A program made the translations under genes and the position numbers. From assembly GCF_000026945.1 (NCBI RefSeq), contig NC_012860.1, forward strand, positions 3,150,062 through 3,214,061: DNA of 64,000 bases, in the 5' to 3' direction. Source of the stretch: Candida dubliniensis CD36 (Eukaryota; Ascomycota; Pichiomycetes; Serinales; Debaryomycetaceae). Of this stretch, positions 21,346 through 30,665 are shown one piece after another. Under the pieces are notes generated by a model. It was not told the DNA's origin. It made no database searches and saw nothing but the letters and a program-made list of their open reading frames with translations. The stretch's first letter is position 1. Every line of letters starts with the position of its first letter.

Positions 21346-21691
21346 AATTTGGGAAATAATTAATTCAGATTGATTTCGTATTCGGCTGTCCTGATTCTTT
21401 GGGGATAGAAAAAAAAAAAATGAAAACCAAAATTGGTCATTATTACAACCAAATGAAAATAAAAACAAATAAAAAGAAAAAAAAACCAATGGAGACGCGT
21501 ATCCTGAAATGGGGTCGTGTGCATGTTTCAATAAGTCGTGTACTCCAGCACAATATTTTGTCAACAGAAAAAATCTTCTGCAAAGAAGAAGGATTTTGAA
21601 AGAAATGAAAACAAAATCTAGGTCCAAGTTTCAACATAATTTGGTAATATATTTCACCTAGCACATTATCATCAATAAAATAACACCAACA
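21346..21691. promoter_or_regulatory. Divergent promoter of IRR1 and RSC8
   Basis: 346 bp shared between two chromatin genes. It contains poly(A) tracts at about 21409-21420 and 21470-21485. A CACGACTT-type stretch and an ACGCGT (MluI/MBF-type) core at about 21494-21499 are visible; the ACGCGT core could fit G1/S control of IRR1. This is an inference from a single six-base site. Confidence 0.45.
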
Positions 21692-23386
21692 ATGTCAGTT
21701 GAACCCGAAACACCAAAAGTTGAAGTTCCCAAGTCTGAAGAGTCTGTATCTGGACCAATCAATGAAGAGACTCCAGCACCAGCAACAGATGACCAGAACA
21801 ATCAGACTTCGCAAGTTATTGATGTTGAAAAGCTACAACACGAATTTCAAGAATCGGCCAAAAGATACTTGGTAGAACAAACATCTCAAGTGATTATTCC
21901 ATCATTTGCCAAGTGGTTTGATTTGAACAAAATACATGACATTGAGAAGAAATCGTTGCCAGATTTCTTTGTTGAGGATGGCTCTGGATATAAATCGTCT
22001 CAAGATTACAAGTACATTCGAGATTTTATTGTCAATACTTTTAGATTAAATCCTAAAGAATATTTGACAATTACTGCCGTTCGTAGAAATTTGTCGGGAG
22101 ATGTAACCAATATAATAAGAATTCATCAATTCTTGGAGCAATGGGGATTGATCAACTATCAAATTGATCCTAAAACCAAATCATCAGTTTTAGGCCCACA
22201 GTATACCGGACATTTCCAAATCACGTTGGATGCACCACAAGGTTTGGTGCCATTTGTTCCAGAAAATGCTGAGTTGACAAAGACAACCAAACCAAACGCT
22301 ACAACGGCTGACGTCTCAAACAACGAAGATATACCAGCAGAAAAGGAAAATGAGTTACCATTGAATTTGGAAATCAGACGTAATGTTTATGCAACTGGGG
22401 AAAAGAAGACAAATTATAAAACCAATAATATCGTTCATTATTCGTGTAGTATTTGCGGTAAGGATACAACTGAAGTCAGATATCACAACTTGAAAATAAA
22501 GTCCTACATGTACAACCCAACATCTACTATAAACAACGCCAGTGTTTTATGTGAGATTTGTTATGAACAAGGTTTGTTTCCACTGAGTTTTCATTCTTCT
22601 GATTTTATCCAATTGAAAAAGACAGAAGAAGGCGAAAAGTGGAGTGAACAGGAAATCTTGTTACTATTAGAAGGTATTGAAATGTTTGGAACTTACGAAC
22701 CACCATCTTCTACTGGTCCAGTAAATGTCAACGCAAATTTGAACAATCAATGGGATAAAATCAGTGAGCATGTTGCTACCAAAACCAGAGAACAGTGTAT
22801 TATTAAATTTATCCAGTTACCAATTGAAGATAAGTTTTTGACAAAGTTAATAAAAGAGGAAGAGGAAGATACTTCTAAAAATGTTGTATCGCAAACGTTA
22901 GTACAGGATATTGTTGCCAAATTAATTTCTACTGCCAACGGACGTGAGTTAATTCTGCAAAATGCCGAAGAGAATTTAAAACAAGCTCAGATAGAACAAA
23001 CGAATTTGGTTAACCAAGTGATTGAATTGACTTTAGAAAAATTTAATTTAAAGTTGAAAAAAGTTGATGAATTGCAAGCTAGTTTACTTAAGTTTGAAAA
23101 TCAATTGAACTTGGAGAGAAAACAAATCCTTTTCGAAAGATGGGTCCAATTTGAAAAAATATCCAAGTTGAAAGAATCAAACCCAGAATTATCCACTGTT
23201 TTAGATGACTTGCTTAAACCTGTCAAAATCAGTGAAATCCACAAGTCTGTTAAGCAGAGTACTCAAACAGAGAATGGGGATGATAAAATGGATGTTGATG
23301 AAAACAGTAATGAAAACGATGACAGTACTTCGAAGTTGCCTGTGAGCATCAATGAACCAAAGGCTTACCAATTTTGGTCTGGCTAG
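21692..23386 (+). CDS. RSC8: RSC chromatin-remodelling subunit Rsc8 (SWIRM-SANT)
   Basis: 564 residues. Domains in order: acidic N-terminus; SWIRM at about 67-162 (IIPSFAKWFD, then DYKYIRDFIVNTFR); a zinc-binding module with CSIC at 252-255 and CEIC at 287-290; a SANT domain at 315-376 (KWSEQEILLLLEGIEMFG); and a long C-terminal coiled coil at about 430-500. This is the Swi3/Rsc8 plan, and the size fits Rsc8 rather than the larger Swi3. Rsc8 dimerises and scaffolds the essential RSC ATP-dependent remodeller. Confidence 0.93.
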   Translation: MSVEPETPKVEVPKSEESVSGPINEETPAPATDDQNNQTSQVIDVEKLQHEFQESAKRYLVEQTSQVIIPSFAKWFDLNKIHDIEKKSLPDFFVEDGSGYKSSQDYKYIRDFIVNTFRLNPKEYLTITAVRRNLSGDVTNIIRIHQFLEQWGLINYQIDPKTKSSVLGPQYTGHFQITLDAPQGLVPFVPENAELTKTTKPNATTADVSNNEDIPAEKENELPLNLEIRRNVYATGEKKTNYKTNNIVHYSCSICGKDTTEVRYHNLKIKSYMYNPTSTINNASVLCEICYEQGLFPLSFHSSDFIQLKKTEEGEKWSEQEILLLLEGIEMFGTYEPPSSTGPVNVNANLNNQWDKISEHVATKTREQCIIKFIQLPIEDKFLTKLIKEEEEDTSKNVVSQTLVQDIVAKLISTANGRELILQNAEENLKQAQIEQTNLVNQVIELTLEKFNLKLKKVDELQASLLKFENQLNLERKQILFERWVQFEKISKLKESNPELSTVLDDLLKPVKISEIHKSVKQSTQTENGDDKMDVDENSNENDDSTSKLPVSINEPKAYQFWSG

Positions 23387-23548
23387 TATCTGAGAGCTTT
23401 TCTTTCTAGTTGTTATACTTTTGTATTTTTAATAATAGAGAAACATGATTAAATCTGACGTAATAGTACATTATTCAGTATATGCTTGAAAATGTCATTC
23501 TGAGAGAACATATAAACGAACTAACAAGAACAAAAGGGCATCTTATCT

Positions 23549-26203
23549 TCACGACTTTGTTCTGCCCCGACTTTGTGCTTGACTATTTATCTTGACCTCC
23601 TCAAGTTGTGAATGATGGTTGTTCGCATCATTTGACTCCGGTTCCTTTGAAAAAACTATTTTTGGAACTGTAGATGTTCGACTCGAATGTAAATTATCTT
23701 GATTCAAAGTAGCCTGGGGTGTCTGTGTACCGGATTCTGCTCCTAATGTGGTATCGCTACCTGTTCTGTTTACTTCCAACGCAATATCATGGTCCATTGG
23801 CACTTGCTGAATGAACTGTGGGTTTCTTGCTGCTGCAGATATACTTAACATTGGATTTTTTGGAAGCACGGCTACTCCAGGGTAATGTCTTGTATCAATA
23901 CTAGAACTTCCAATTGTGCTCGAAAAGGACATCTCCGATGAAGGTGTTGGGGGTGCTGAAGAATTAATTTTTGACGCCAATATGTTTCTGATACTCTTGG
24001 AAGTTTCACTTTGTCGTGCTGGACTCAAGCTGGGGTCTCTGATACGAGAAGTACTTCGATCACGGCGAGACAAGGCTCTTCTTATAGGCAATGGTTTTTC
24101 AGATTGGGTTATCAGCTGGATATCGCTAGAGGCTTTGATTTGTCCCTTTTGGTAAAAGTCAATAAACATCCTTCTGTACGCATAGGCACAGTCCTGTCTG
24201 AAGACTCTTATTAAACCAAACTGGTCAGTAGTGACAATGATGTCTCCACTCTCGACTCTATCCCCAAGTTTCTGATTTTTGGAGTTACAAGTAAAGCATC
24301 TTGACGGGTTTATTCGACAGCTTTCCCCACGTCTTTTCAAATCATATATCAAATCATCTGACAACAATAAATGTCTCTTGGTGGACTCGGGTGCAAAAAT
24401 GGCCACATTGCATCGAGAATGATGTGCATGGAAGCAAGTGTAGCTATTATTTTCATTGGCAACAAAGTCGTACTTTCGATCTTTATCTTCTTCTAAAAAC
24501 TTGTTTAAAAACTTGTTCAACGATACAAACTTTGAGTACTTTTCGTGCTTGTGATGAAAGTCTGAAATGTGTTGTTTACCATCAATCATAAACTCTTTTA
24601 ACGACTGCTTGAGTTTGTTATTGATAATTGAATTGTTATTCTCCCAGATATAACAATAGTGATCCTCAGATCCCGAAATGATATATTTCTGATCTTCACT
24701 GCTATGGGCAACAATAGATGATGAATTATTTGTTAGTCCCCGAAATCTTGTTATCAATCTCTTTTGTGTAGTAGTGATGATTCTGATCTTGGAATCGTTT
24801 GTTGTAACCAAAACGGTCCACTTGTCCAATTGACCTGGTACCCCTGAGCCTTGATATAGGTCGTTATCAAAAACTTTAATCCCAGTGATTTTGTTACCAT
24901 TTTTATTAACAAACGGATGAACTATTGATCTCTCTTTGATTTCAACTCTAAACACCTCAAACAACCCTTTGGTTTCAAGAATGAACAAAGAGCCATTGAA
25001 GCCGCCAACAAAGCAATGTAGACCATCGGGAGAAAACTCTAATGCAGTAATCAATACTTCATCGCCCAAGTTCTTACTATATGAAACGGTGTTTTCTAAC
25101 ACTGACCAAAGACGAACCCCGTTATCAAGAGACCCGCTAAGAAAAAATCTGTCATCCAGCGGGTGGAACTTTACTGAAGTTACAAAATCTTCGTGCTCGA
25201 AAGTCTGAAGACAACGGTCACGATCCACATGCCATAGCTTGACCGTCTTATCCATACTCCCGGTAATCAAGAAATTATTTTTGCTCCATGCTAATGCCAA
25301 CACACTGCTGGTATGACCTCTGAACTCCCTCACTGGCTGTCTATGGAATACAGGCGCTGTATCAAACACACTATCTCTTTTGTTGCTGCGTAGGGGTGGG
25401 CCATTTTCCTTCTCAAGTTGATTGAATTCCATCCTTGCAAGTGGAGACGAGATAACCTTCCATATTCTTATGACAGAGTCTCTTCCAGCTGCCGCTAGAT
25501 ATTTTCCGTCTTTACTAAACTCCATAACAAATACCTCTCTTCTGGTGTCTCCTCCAAAATCCTCATCATGCAGCAATCCATCGTGTTCATCCTCCGTTTC
25601 AACTTCGCCGTCGCCATTATTAATTGCTGTTTCGTTGACATTTAACTCTTGCGCCAAAAACAAATTATTTACAATCCTTGGACTCTGTTTATTTCTGCGG
25701 GTTGTTTTTATGTACTTGGGACTAAGGAACGATTCATACGTAAGACCAACATAAGGCGGCTCTTGATCAATAGGGATATCCATATCTAGTCCCTCAGTGC
25801 TGGCAGGGAACATTACCTTTTCACTTAATGTATGATTATCAAAAGTAGAATTGTTATTTGTGACTATTTTCTCAAAGGATGCTCGTGAGTCCGAAATATT
25901 ACTTGTTCCAAACATCGATTCATCCGTCTCATCATCTATTATTGAGTTAATATCATCCATGTCATCATTATATAATGACGAATTATCATCATCAACAAAG
26001 TGCTTGCTATAAATAGAATCCCGTTTACCATTTTTGATGCTCGATCTCCGACTAGCCAGGGAAATTGATTTCAACTCGGATTGAGTTAACGTTCTTGACA
26101 GGCTCTTCAGATCCTTGGACTTTTTGATCAACTTGTTGAAAAATCCAGTCTTTTTTTGACTTATATGAGAATCACTGGTGTTTAAAGTTTCCGAAGATAC
26201 CAT
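23549..26203 (-). CDS. WD40-repeat protein (Dgr2/YMR102C, WDR44-like)
   Basis: 884 residues. A disordered N-terminus with acidic and basic Ser-rich stretches (1-215) leads to a WD40 propeller from about 220 to 570. Clear repeats include RDSVIRIWKV, TGSMDKTVKLWHV, SGSLDNGVRLWSV and a late SGSEDHYCYIWE. The distinctive GHTSSVLALAWS-x-NNFLITGSMDKTVKLWH block matches the fungal Dgr2/YMR102C and metazoan WDR44 group. The C-terminal 200 residues are Ser/Arg-rich and disordered. Family roles are poorly defined; WDR44 is a Rab11 effector. Its 3' end converges on RSC8 across a 162-bp gap. Confidence 0.85.
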   Translation of the reverse strand: MVSSETLNTSDSHISQKKTGFFNKLIKKSKDLKSLSRTLTQSELKSISLASRRSSIKNGKRDSIYSKHFVDDDNSSLYNDDMDDINSIIDDETDESMFGTSNISDSRASFEKIVTNNNSTFDNHTLSEKVMFPASTEGLDMDIPIDQEPPYVGLTYESFLSPKYIKTTRRNKQSPRIVNNLFLAQELNVNETAINNGDGEVETEDEHDGLLHDEDFGGDTRREVFVMEFSKDGKYLAAAGRDSVIRIWKVISSPLARMEFNQLEKENGPPLRSNKRDSVFDTAPVFHRQPVREFRGHTSSVLALAWSKNNFLITGSMDKTVKLWHVDRDRCLQTFEHEDFVTSVKFHPLDDRFFLSGSLDNGVRLWSVLENTVSYSKNLGDEVLITALEFSPDGLHCFVGGFNGSLFILETKGLFEVFRVEIKERSIVHPFVNKNGNKITGIKVFDNDLYQGSGVPGQLDKWTVLVTTNDSKIRIITTTQKRLITRFRGLTNNSSSIVAHSSEDQKYIISGSEDHYCYIWENNNSIINNKLKQSLKEFMIDGKQHISDFHHKHEKYSKFVSLNKFLNKFLEEDKDRKYDFVANENNSYTCFHAHHSRCNVAIFAPESTKRHLLLSDDLIYDLKRRGESCRINPSRCFTCNSKNQKLGDRVESGDIIVTTDQFGLIRVFRQDCAYAYRRMFIDFYQKGQIKASSDIQLITQSEKPLPIRRALSRRDRSTSRIRDPSLSPARQSETSKSIRNILASKINSSAPPTPSSEMSFSSTIGSSSIDTRHYPGVAVLPKNPMLSISAAARNPQFIQQVPMDHDIALEVNRTGSDTTLGAESGTQTPQATLNQDNLHSSRTSTVPKIVFSKEPESNDANNHHSQLEEVKINSQAQSRGRTKS

Positions 26204-26749
26204 TTATGCTGATTAATTGAAAAGTACTGAACAAAACAAAGAAGAAAAAAAAAACTCGATAGTAATTATGATTTGTTGCTTATACAGACTTATAAATACA
26301 AGTTGAACTTCAGGTTGTTGATCTTGAAATTCTCTATCCAGAACTACCGGTATCTGTTGAAAACAATGGGAATTGGCGGAGAAGTTAAAAAATTAGTGAA
26401 GGTGGAAAAAAAGAAAGGAAAGAAAATGATTAGTGAGCAGCGGAAAAATGACAAACTTTTAGAGTAGCAAACAAGATTTTCTAACCCCCTTTAGGTGGAT
26501 TGCATAATATATCCGATTGTTTCTCTACATCGATATCCGTTAGAGCAAACTTCACAAATAAGGGTACCTCTTTCTCGAGATGCACATATGGCATATTACT
26601 GTTTACGGTCACAAGTTTTTTTTGTTTCAAAATTTGCACAGAAATTGTGTCAAACAATGTAAACCCATTCGTATTGTAATTTCAACAACTTATATTAAAC
26701 TACTATACATGCAAATATGTCTTACAATCACTGTCCTGGCCAAATCCAA
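26204..26749. other. Intergenic, WD40-gene promoter and TIF35 3' flank
   Basis: About 550 bp with a poly(A) tract near 26247-26255. An in-phase plus-strand 64-codon frame is lysine-rich and unlikely to be a gene. Nothing else is seen. Confidence 0.6.
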
Positions 26750-27589
26750 CTAGGTTCTCTTTTTCTTTGACCATTCCAAATGCAAAATCAAAGAATGGTA
26801 ACCTTTACCATTGAATGTATCCAATGCCTTTTGAGCAATTTCTTCTGTTGCAAATGAAACATAAGCAAATCCTCTGGATTCGCCAGTTTCTCTGTTTCTC
26901 ACAATTGTGACTCTTTGTAATGGACCAAATTTGGCAAACAATTCGTTTCTCAACATATCTTCGTCAACAAACGAGTTCAATTGACTTACCTTCAATGTGG
27001 TAGAATCGTCTCTTGCTTCTCTGGTTGGGATATTTCCGTTAGCATCAGCTCTCAAATGTCTAGGAACATATTTACCCGCACCAGCAGCACCAGCACCACC
27101 TTCTTTGGTAGGTTCTGGGGAAGTGCCACTTGGAGTAATACCAGCAGCAGCTCCCAAAGTGTCTTTGAATGGACATTTGGCTGTGTAATGGTCACCGCCA
27201 CACACTCTACATTTAATGGTTTGGACGGCAATTTTTTGAGCTCTTTCGTGTGCTTTGTCTTCCTCTTCTTTCTTTTCATCTTGTTTCCATGATGTACCTA
27301 ACTTCAAATCCACCTTTTCCCCCAACTGTGTGGTACTGGTGTCTGGTCCTGGAGGCGAGTTCTTTTCTTTACCATACTTTTTCCAATTTTTACGTTGGGC
27401 AATTAAAGGATGTACTTTTTCTTGTACCTTTACTTCTTTTATTTTTTGGGTTATCTTGACTTTTTTACCATCTTGGTTGGTTCTGAAAGTGATCACAGTT
27501 TTAGTTCCATCTGGGTTGGCGATAACTTCTGGTGGAGCTGAAAATTCATCACCGGCATCTGCCCATGAGTCGAGTAATCCTGTGGACAT
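26750..27589 (-). CDS. TIF35: Translation initiation factor eIF3 subunit g (Tif35)
   Basis: 279 residues from the ATG at 27589; the frame continues upstream without an ATG, so MSTGLLDSWAD is the start. A conserved N-terminal eIF3g region (about 10-105, with KITQKIKEVKV and RKNWKKYG) is followed by a CCHC zinc knuckle at 127-139 (CRVCGGDHYTAKC) and a C-terminal RRM at about 197-275 with RNP1 RGFAYVSF. eIF3g binds eIF3i (Tif34) and supports scanning and re-initiation. Divergent from BNA7 with a 358-bp spacer. Confidence 0.97.
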   Translation of the reverse strand: MSTGLLDSWADAGDEFSAPPEVIANPDGTKTVITFRTNQDGKKVKITQKIKEVKVQEKVHPLIAQRKNWKKYGKEKNSPPGPDTSTTQLGEKVDLKLGTSWKQDEKKEEEDKAHERAQKIAVQTIKCRVCGGDHYTAKCPFKDTLGAAAGITPSGTSPEPTKEGGAGAAGAGKYVPRHLRADANGNIPTREARDDSTTLKVSQLNSFVDEDMLRNELFAKFGPLQRVTIVRNRETGESRGFAYVSFATEEIAQKALDTFNGKGYHSLILHLEWSKKKRT

Positions 27590-27947
27590 GATAATAGGTA
27601 TTTTAGTTTGTGATGTATTGGGTTGGTCAAACAAAGATTTGGTGATCTGCCACTTGAAAATTTTTCCTCTTCCTGAAAAAAAAAAAAAAAAAAATTAAGT
27701 CAAGGTAGTGCGAGGGTTACAAATACGTATGGTAGTAATAAGCCAAGCTAATACGGTCATGTCACGTAGCAACTACGAGGGAAAGTCAGGATTATGGATG
27801 ACGTGGTTTTCTAACTAAAGAATTAAAGTGAGTACCTTCTGATTGTGTGTTTTATTGTTATTTGAAGTAGTTGTGGCGCATTCGTAGTGAAGTTTTTCTA
27901 TCACACCGAGAAAGCGAAATATCCTGGCAAGTTAATACAAGGCAAAG
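27590..27947. promoter_or_regulatory. Divergent promoter of TIF35 and BNA7
   Basis: 358-bp spacer with an A-run at about 27677-27694 close to the TIF35 start. A tACGTGAC-like element is not evident and no other site is called. Confidence 0.45.
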
Positions 27948-28754
27948 ATGGAAGATACATCTAAAGAACAAGAATTTAACTATGGAGAACATGACTTACA
28001 AAAGATAAAGGTCTTTAAGTACAAGTCAACCAATGCAAGCACGTTTATATATATTCACGGAGGTGCTTGGAGAGACCCCAACAACACATTTGATGAAATG
28101 AAACCAGCCCTAGGCGTTCCCAATGCCAACTTGATGGGGATCAATTATCGTTTATCTCCAGAGGTCAAGCATCCTGAACATTTAATTGATATATTGCGAG
28201 CATTGAGATTTATCAAGCAGAACTTTAACGTCAACCAAATTACCTTATTGGGGCATTCGGTCGGTGCCACTATGATTCTCCAGTTATTGCACTACAGACA
28301 GATTGTACATGATGGGTTGAAGCACATGGGCCAAGATAATTTGTCCAGTGTAGACAACGACCTTGAGAGGTATATCGAGGACAATGTACATTTGCTGCAA
28401 GTGATATTCTTAGATGGCATCTATGACCTAGTTGAGTTATTGAAAGAATATCCTGACTATGCATCATTTGTGGACGATGCATTTGTTTCCAGCGACCATG
28501 TTGTTGACTCGACTCAACTTAGTTCAGCAAATGAACTGTTGAACGTGCCTTTCTCATTGGTTTCAAAGGACACAAAATTTTTGATTTACCAGTCCTTGGA
28601 AGATGAGCTTCTTTCGATGAAACAAACACATTTGTTGGTTGATTTTTTGTCTTCAAGAAGCCAGGGGTTCACATTGCATGTAGGCAATTGGGGGAAACAT
28701 GAAGACATATTTGGGAAAGATAGAGAAAAGGTATTCTCTGGTAGCATGCCCTAA
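27948..28754 (+). CDS. BNA7: Kynurenine formamidase (Bna7)
   Basis: 268 residues, alpha/beta-hydrolase fold. The oxyanion-hole motif HGGAWRDP lies at about residues 38-45 and the nucleophile elbow GHSVGA at about 102-107, with the serine as expected nucleophile. A downstream Asp and the late His in WGKHEDIFG (near 246-254) complete a plausible triad. Bna7 hydrolyses N-formylkynurenine to kynurenine and formate in the kynurenine route from tryptophan to NAD. Length and motif spacing match yeast Bna7. Confidence 0.93.
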   Translation: MEDTSKEQEFNYGEHDLQKIKVFKYKSTNASTFIYIHGGAWRDPNNTFDEMKPALGVPNANLMGINYRLSPEVKHPEHLIDILRALRFIKQNFNVNQITLLGHSVGATMILQLLHYRQIVHDGLKHMGQDNLSSVDNDLERYIEDNVHLLQVIFLDGIYDLVELLKEYPDYASFVDDAFVSSDHVVDSTQLSSANELLNVPFSLVSKDTKFLIYQSLEDELLSMKQTHLLVDFLSSRSQGFTLHVGNWGKHEDIFGKDREKVFSGSMP

Positions 28755-29277
28755 AGGGAAAAGTATAAATATTAATCTATATACGTCTAAATCTATAATC
28801 GTAACAGTCATTAAATGAAGTTTTGTAAACAAAAAAGGGGTAATAATACAAATTGCCAAAAAAAAAAATTCCTGATTCAACATGGCGGTGGTTTAATAAT
28901 ACAAAAAAAAAGGGTATAGTGAATTAAAATTAAACTTTTCAATGAATCTTGACTATTATCCATAGTACATTCCTAGTCCAGTTCTATCTTCTCGTTTCTT
29001 CATTCAGTTTTAAAATATCCTTTGATATCCATTTCGTTTACAATAAATTTTACACAATTAACATATAAAACAAAAATCCAATATAACGGCTTGGCCAGAC
29101 AAAAAAAAAAAAATGAATATAACAAATAAACAAAACAACCTGTAATCTTTTCTTGTTTCCCCTTCGTTTTCATTTTATTCTAACTGACTAAATTAAAAAC
29201 TCTTAAAATGGAGACACATCTGTTTCATAAACACAACCAAATTTGCTTGAAAAGGAATAAACGCATAGCTGATGAAA
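28755..29277. other. Intergenic, BNA7 and NPL3 3' flanks
   Basis: Convergent 3' region of about 520 bp, very AT-rich, with A-runs at about 28859-28868 and 29101-29113. No gene or RNA is seen. Confidence 0.6.
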
Positions 29278-30153
29278 TTAAAAACGAGTAGGAGATCTTT
29301 CACGGTCATATGATCCACCTCTGTCGTTGAAATTATCACGATCGTATCCACCTCTGTCATACCCGCCTCTTCCACCTCTGAATCCACCTCTGTCGAATCC
29401 ACCTCTTCCACCTCTGAATCCGCCCCTATCAAATCCACCTCTTCCCCCTCTGAATCCACCCCTGTCATAACCACCTCTTCCCCCTCTAAATCCACCTCTA
29501 TCGAATCCTCTATCAAAACCACCTCTTCCTCCACGGAATCCACCTCTATCGTAACGATCATAGCCACCTCTTCCCCCTCTGAAACCAAATCCACCTCTTC
29601 CTCTTCCTCTGAAACCTCCTCTTCCTCTGTCTCTTGGTGGTGGTGGAACGTATGGACTGGTGTCTTCTTCAGCACCAATAGTGATATCTCTGAAAACAGC
29701 TTTGTCCAACAATGGAATAGCTCTATCCAAGTCTTCACGGCTTTGAAATTGCATACTACAGGTGGTTTCACCATTATCGTAGTTGGTGAAGACCTTGACA
29801 TAACTTGGTTGACTGTCGGTCTTTTCTCTAACAAAATCCTTGATGTCCTGCCATGCAGTACCTTCTGCCAAATTGGTGATCAAAAGACGATATTTACCAC
29901 GTGTATCCTCTCTTTTTTCTTTGGCAAATTCAATTTGTAACTTTTCTCCATTGAATTCGGCGTCATTAAGTAATTCTAAAGCTTGTTTTGAATCATCTTC
30001 ATTTTCAAATGTAACAAAAGCATAGCCTTCCATCAAGCGCACTTCAACAACTGGTGCAGCTCTGGAAAAATGATCTTGAACTTCTTCACGAGTGACATCG
30101 TTTCTCAAAGGTCTAACAAACAACTGCTTAGTAGCTTCAACTGGACCGTCCAT
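29278..30153 (-). CDS. NPL3: Npl3-like RNA-binding protein (two RRMs plus RGG array)
   Basis: 291 residues from the ATG at 30153; the frame is open further upstream but without ATG and through poly(T)-derived Phe runs. RRM1 spans about 9-80 (LFVRPL, YAFVTF), RRM2 about 87-165 (LLITNL), and the tail (170-280) carries six FRGGRGG units separated by DRGG-type linkers. This is the plan of yeast Npl3, a shuttling SR-like protein in mRNA export and elongation whose RGG repeats are methylated by Hmt1. RS dipeptides are few here (a single ERSPTR near the C-terminus), so nuclear-import regulation may differ. Confidence 0.93.
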   Translation of the reverse strand: MDGPVEATKQLFVRPLRNDVTREEVQDHFSRAAPVVEVRLMEGYAFVTFENEDDSKQALELLNDAEFNGEKLQIEFAKEKREDTRGKYRLLITNLAEGTAWQDIKDFVREKTDSQPSYVKVFTNYDNGETTCSMQFQSREDLDRAIPLLDKAVFRDITIGAEEDTSPYVPPPPRDRGRGGFRGRGRGGFGFRGGRGGYDRYDRGGFRGGRGGFDRGFDRGGFRGGRGGYDRGGFRGGRGGFDRGGFRGGRGGFDRGGFRGGRGGYDRGGYDRDNFNDRGGSYDRERSPTRF

Positions 30154-30665
30154 TTTTGATTGATTGTGGAATACAAAAAAAAAAAAAAAAACTAAACAAA
30201 AAAAAAAAGAAGGTGAAATTTTTTTTTTTTTGAAAATGGGAAGAGCAGTGGCGACGAGCCAACAAAAGTAACTTTTGTTGTTGTTGTTGTTGTTGTTTTT
30301 TCTTGTAAACACACGACCACCGACAGAGCAGTTGCGCAATACCCATTAAAATATCAATACTTGCAAGTTATTAATTAAAATTCTAAACAAAGTACAAAAG
30401 GTAGATGCTATATATTACAAACATAAACAAAACAAAAAAATATTTAAATTGAGAGAATAGGAGAAATAAATTATTATCGAAGGTGATATAACTGTACTGA
30501 CGGGAAGTAAAAAAAAAAAAAAAATCAATTCGTGAAAGTAGTGGTTGTGGAAATACAAAAAAAAAAAACGGTATTAAAAGAAAAACAAAAACGATGCTTG
30601 CAATGGATTAAGAGTAATTAGGAATAAAAGTCTTTTGTAATTGACTGACAACCAAATCAAATCAG
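30154..30665. other. Intergenic with many homopolymer runs, NPL3 promoter
   Basis: About 510 bp. Directly upstream of NPL3 lie A-runs (30175-30190, 30199-30208), a T-run (30219-30230) and a (TTG)n microsatellite at about 30277-30297. Such poly(dA:dT) tracts exclude nucleosomes and are usual in strong yeast promoters. No other feature is seen. Confidence 0.6.

Noticed and set aside
21346..21627. N-terminal 94-codon extension of IRR1
   Set aside because: No ATG, Phe-rich low complexity; the conserved start is MARRLTRRQ at 21345.
29193..29834. 213-codon Glu/Val-rich frame overlapping NPL3 in another frame
   Set aside because: It is a by-product of the repetitive RGG codons; composition is monotonous and NPL3 is clearly the real gene.
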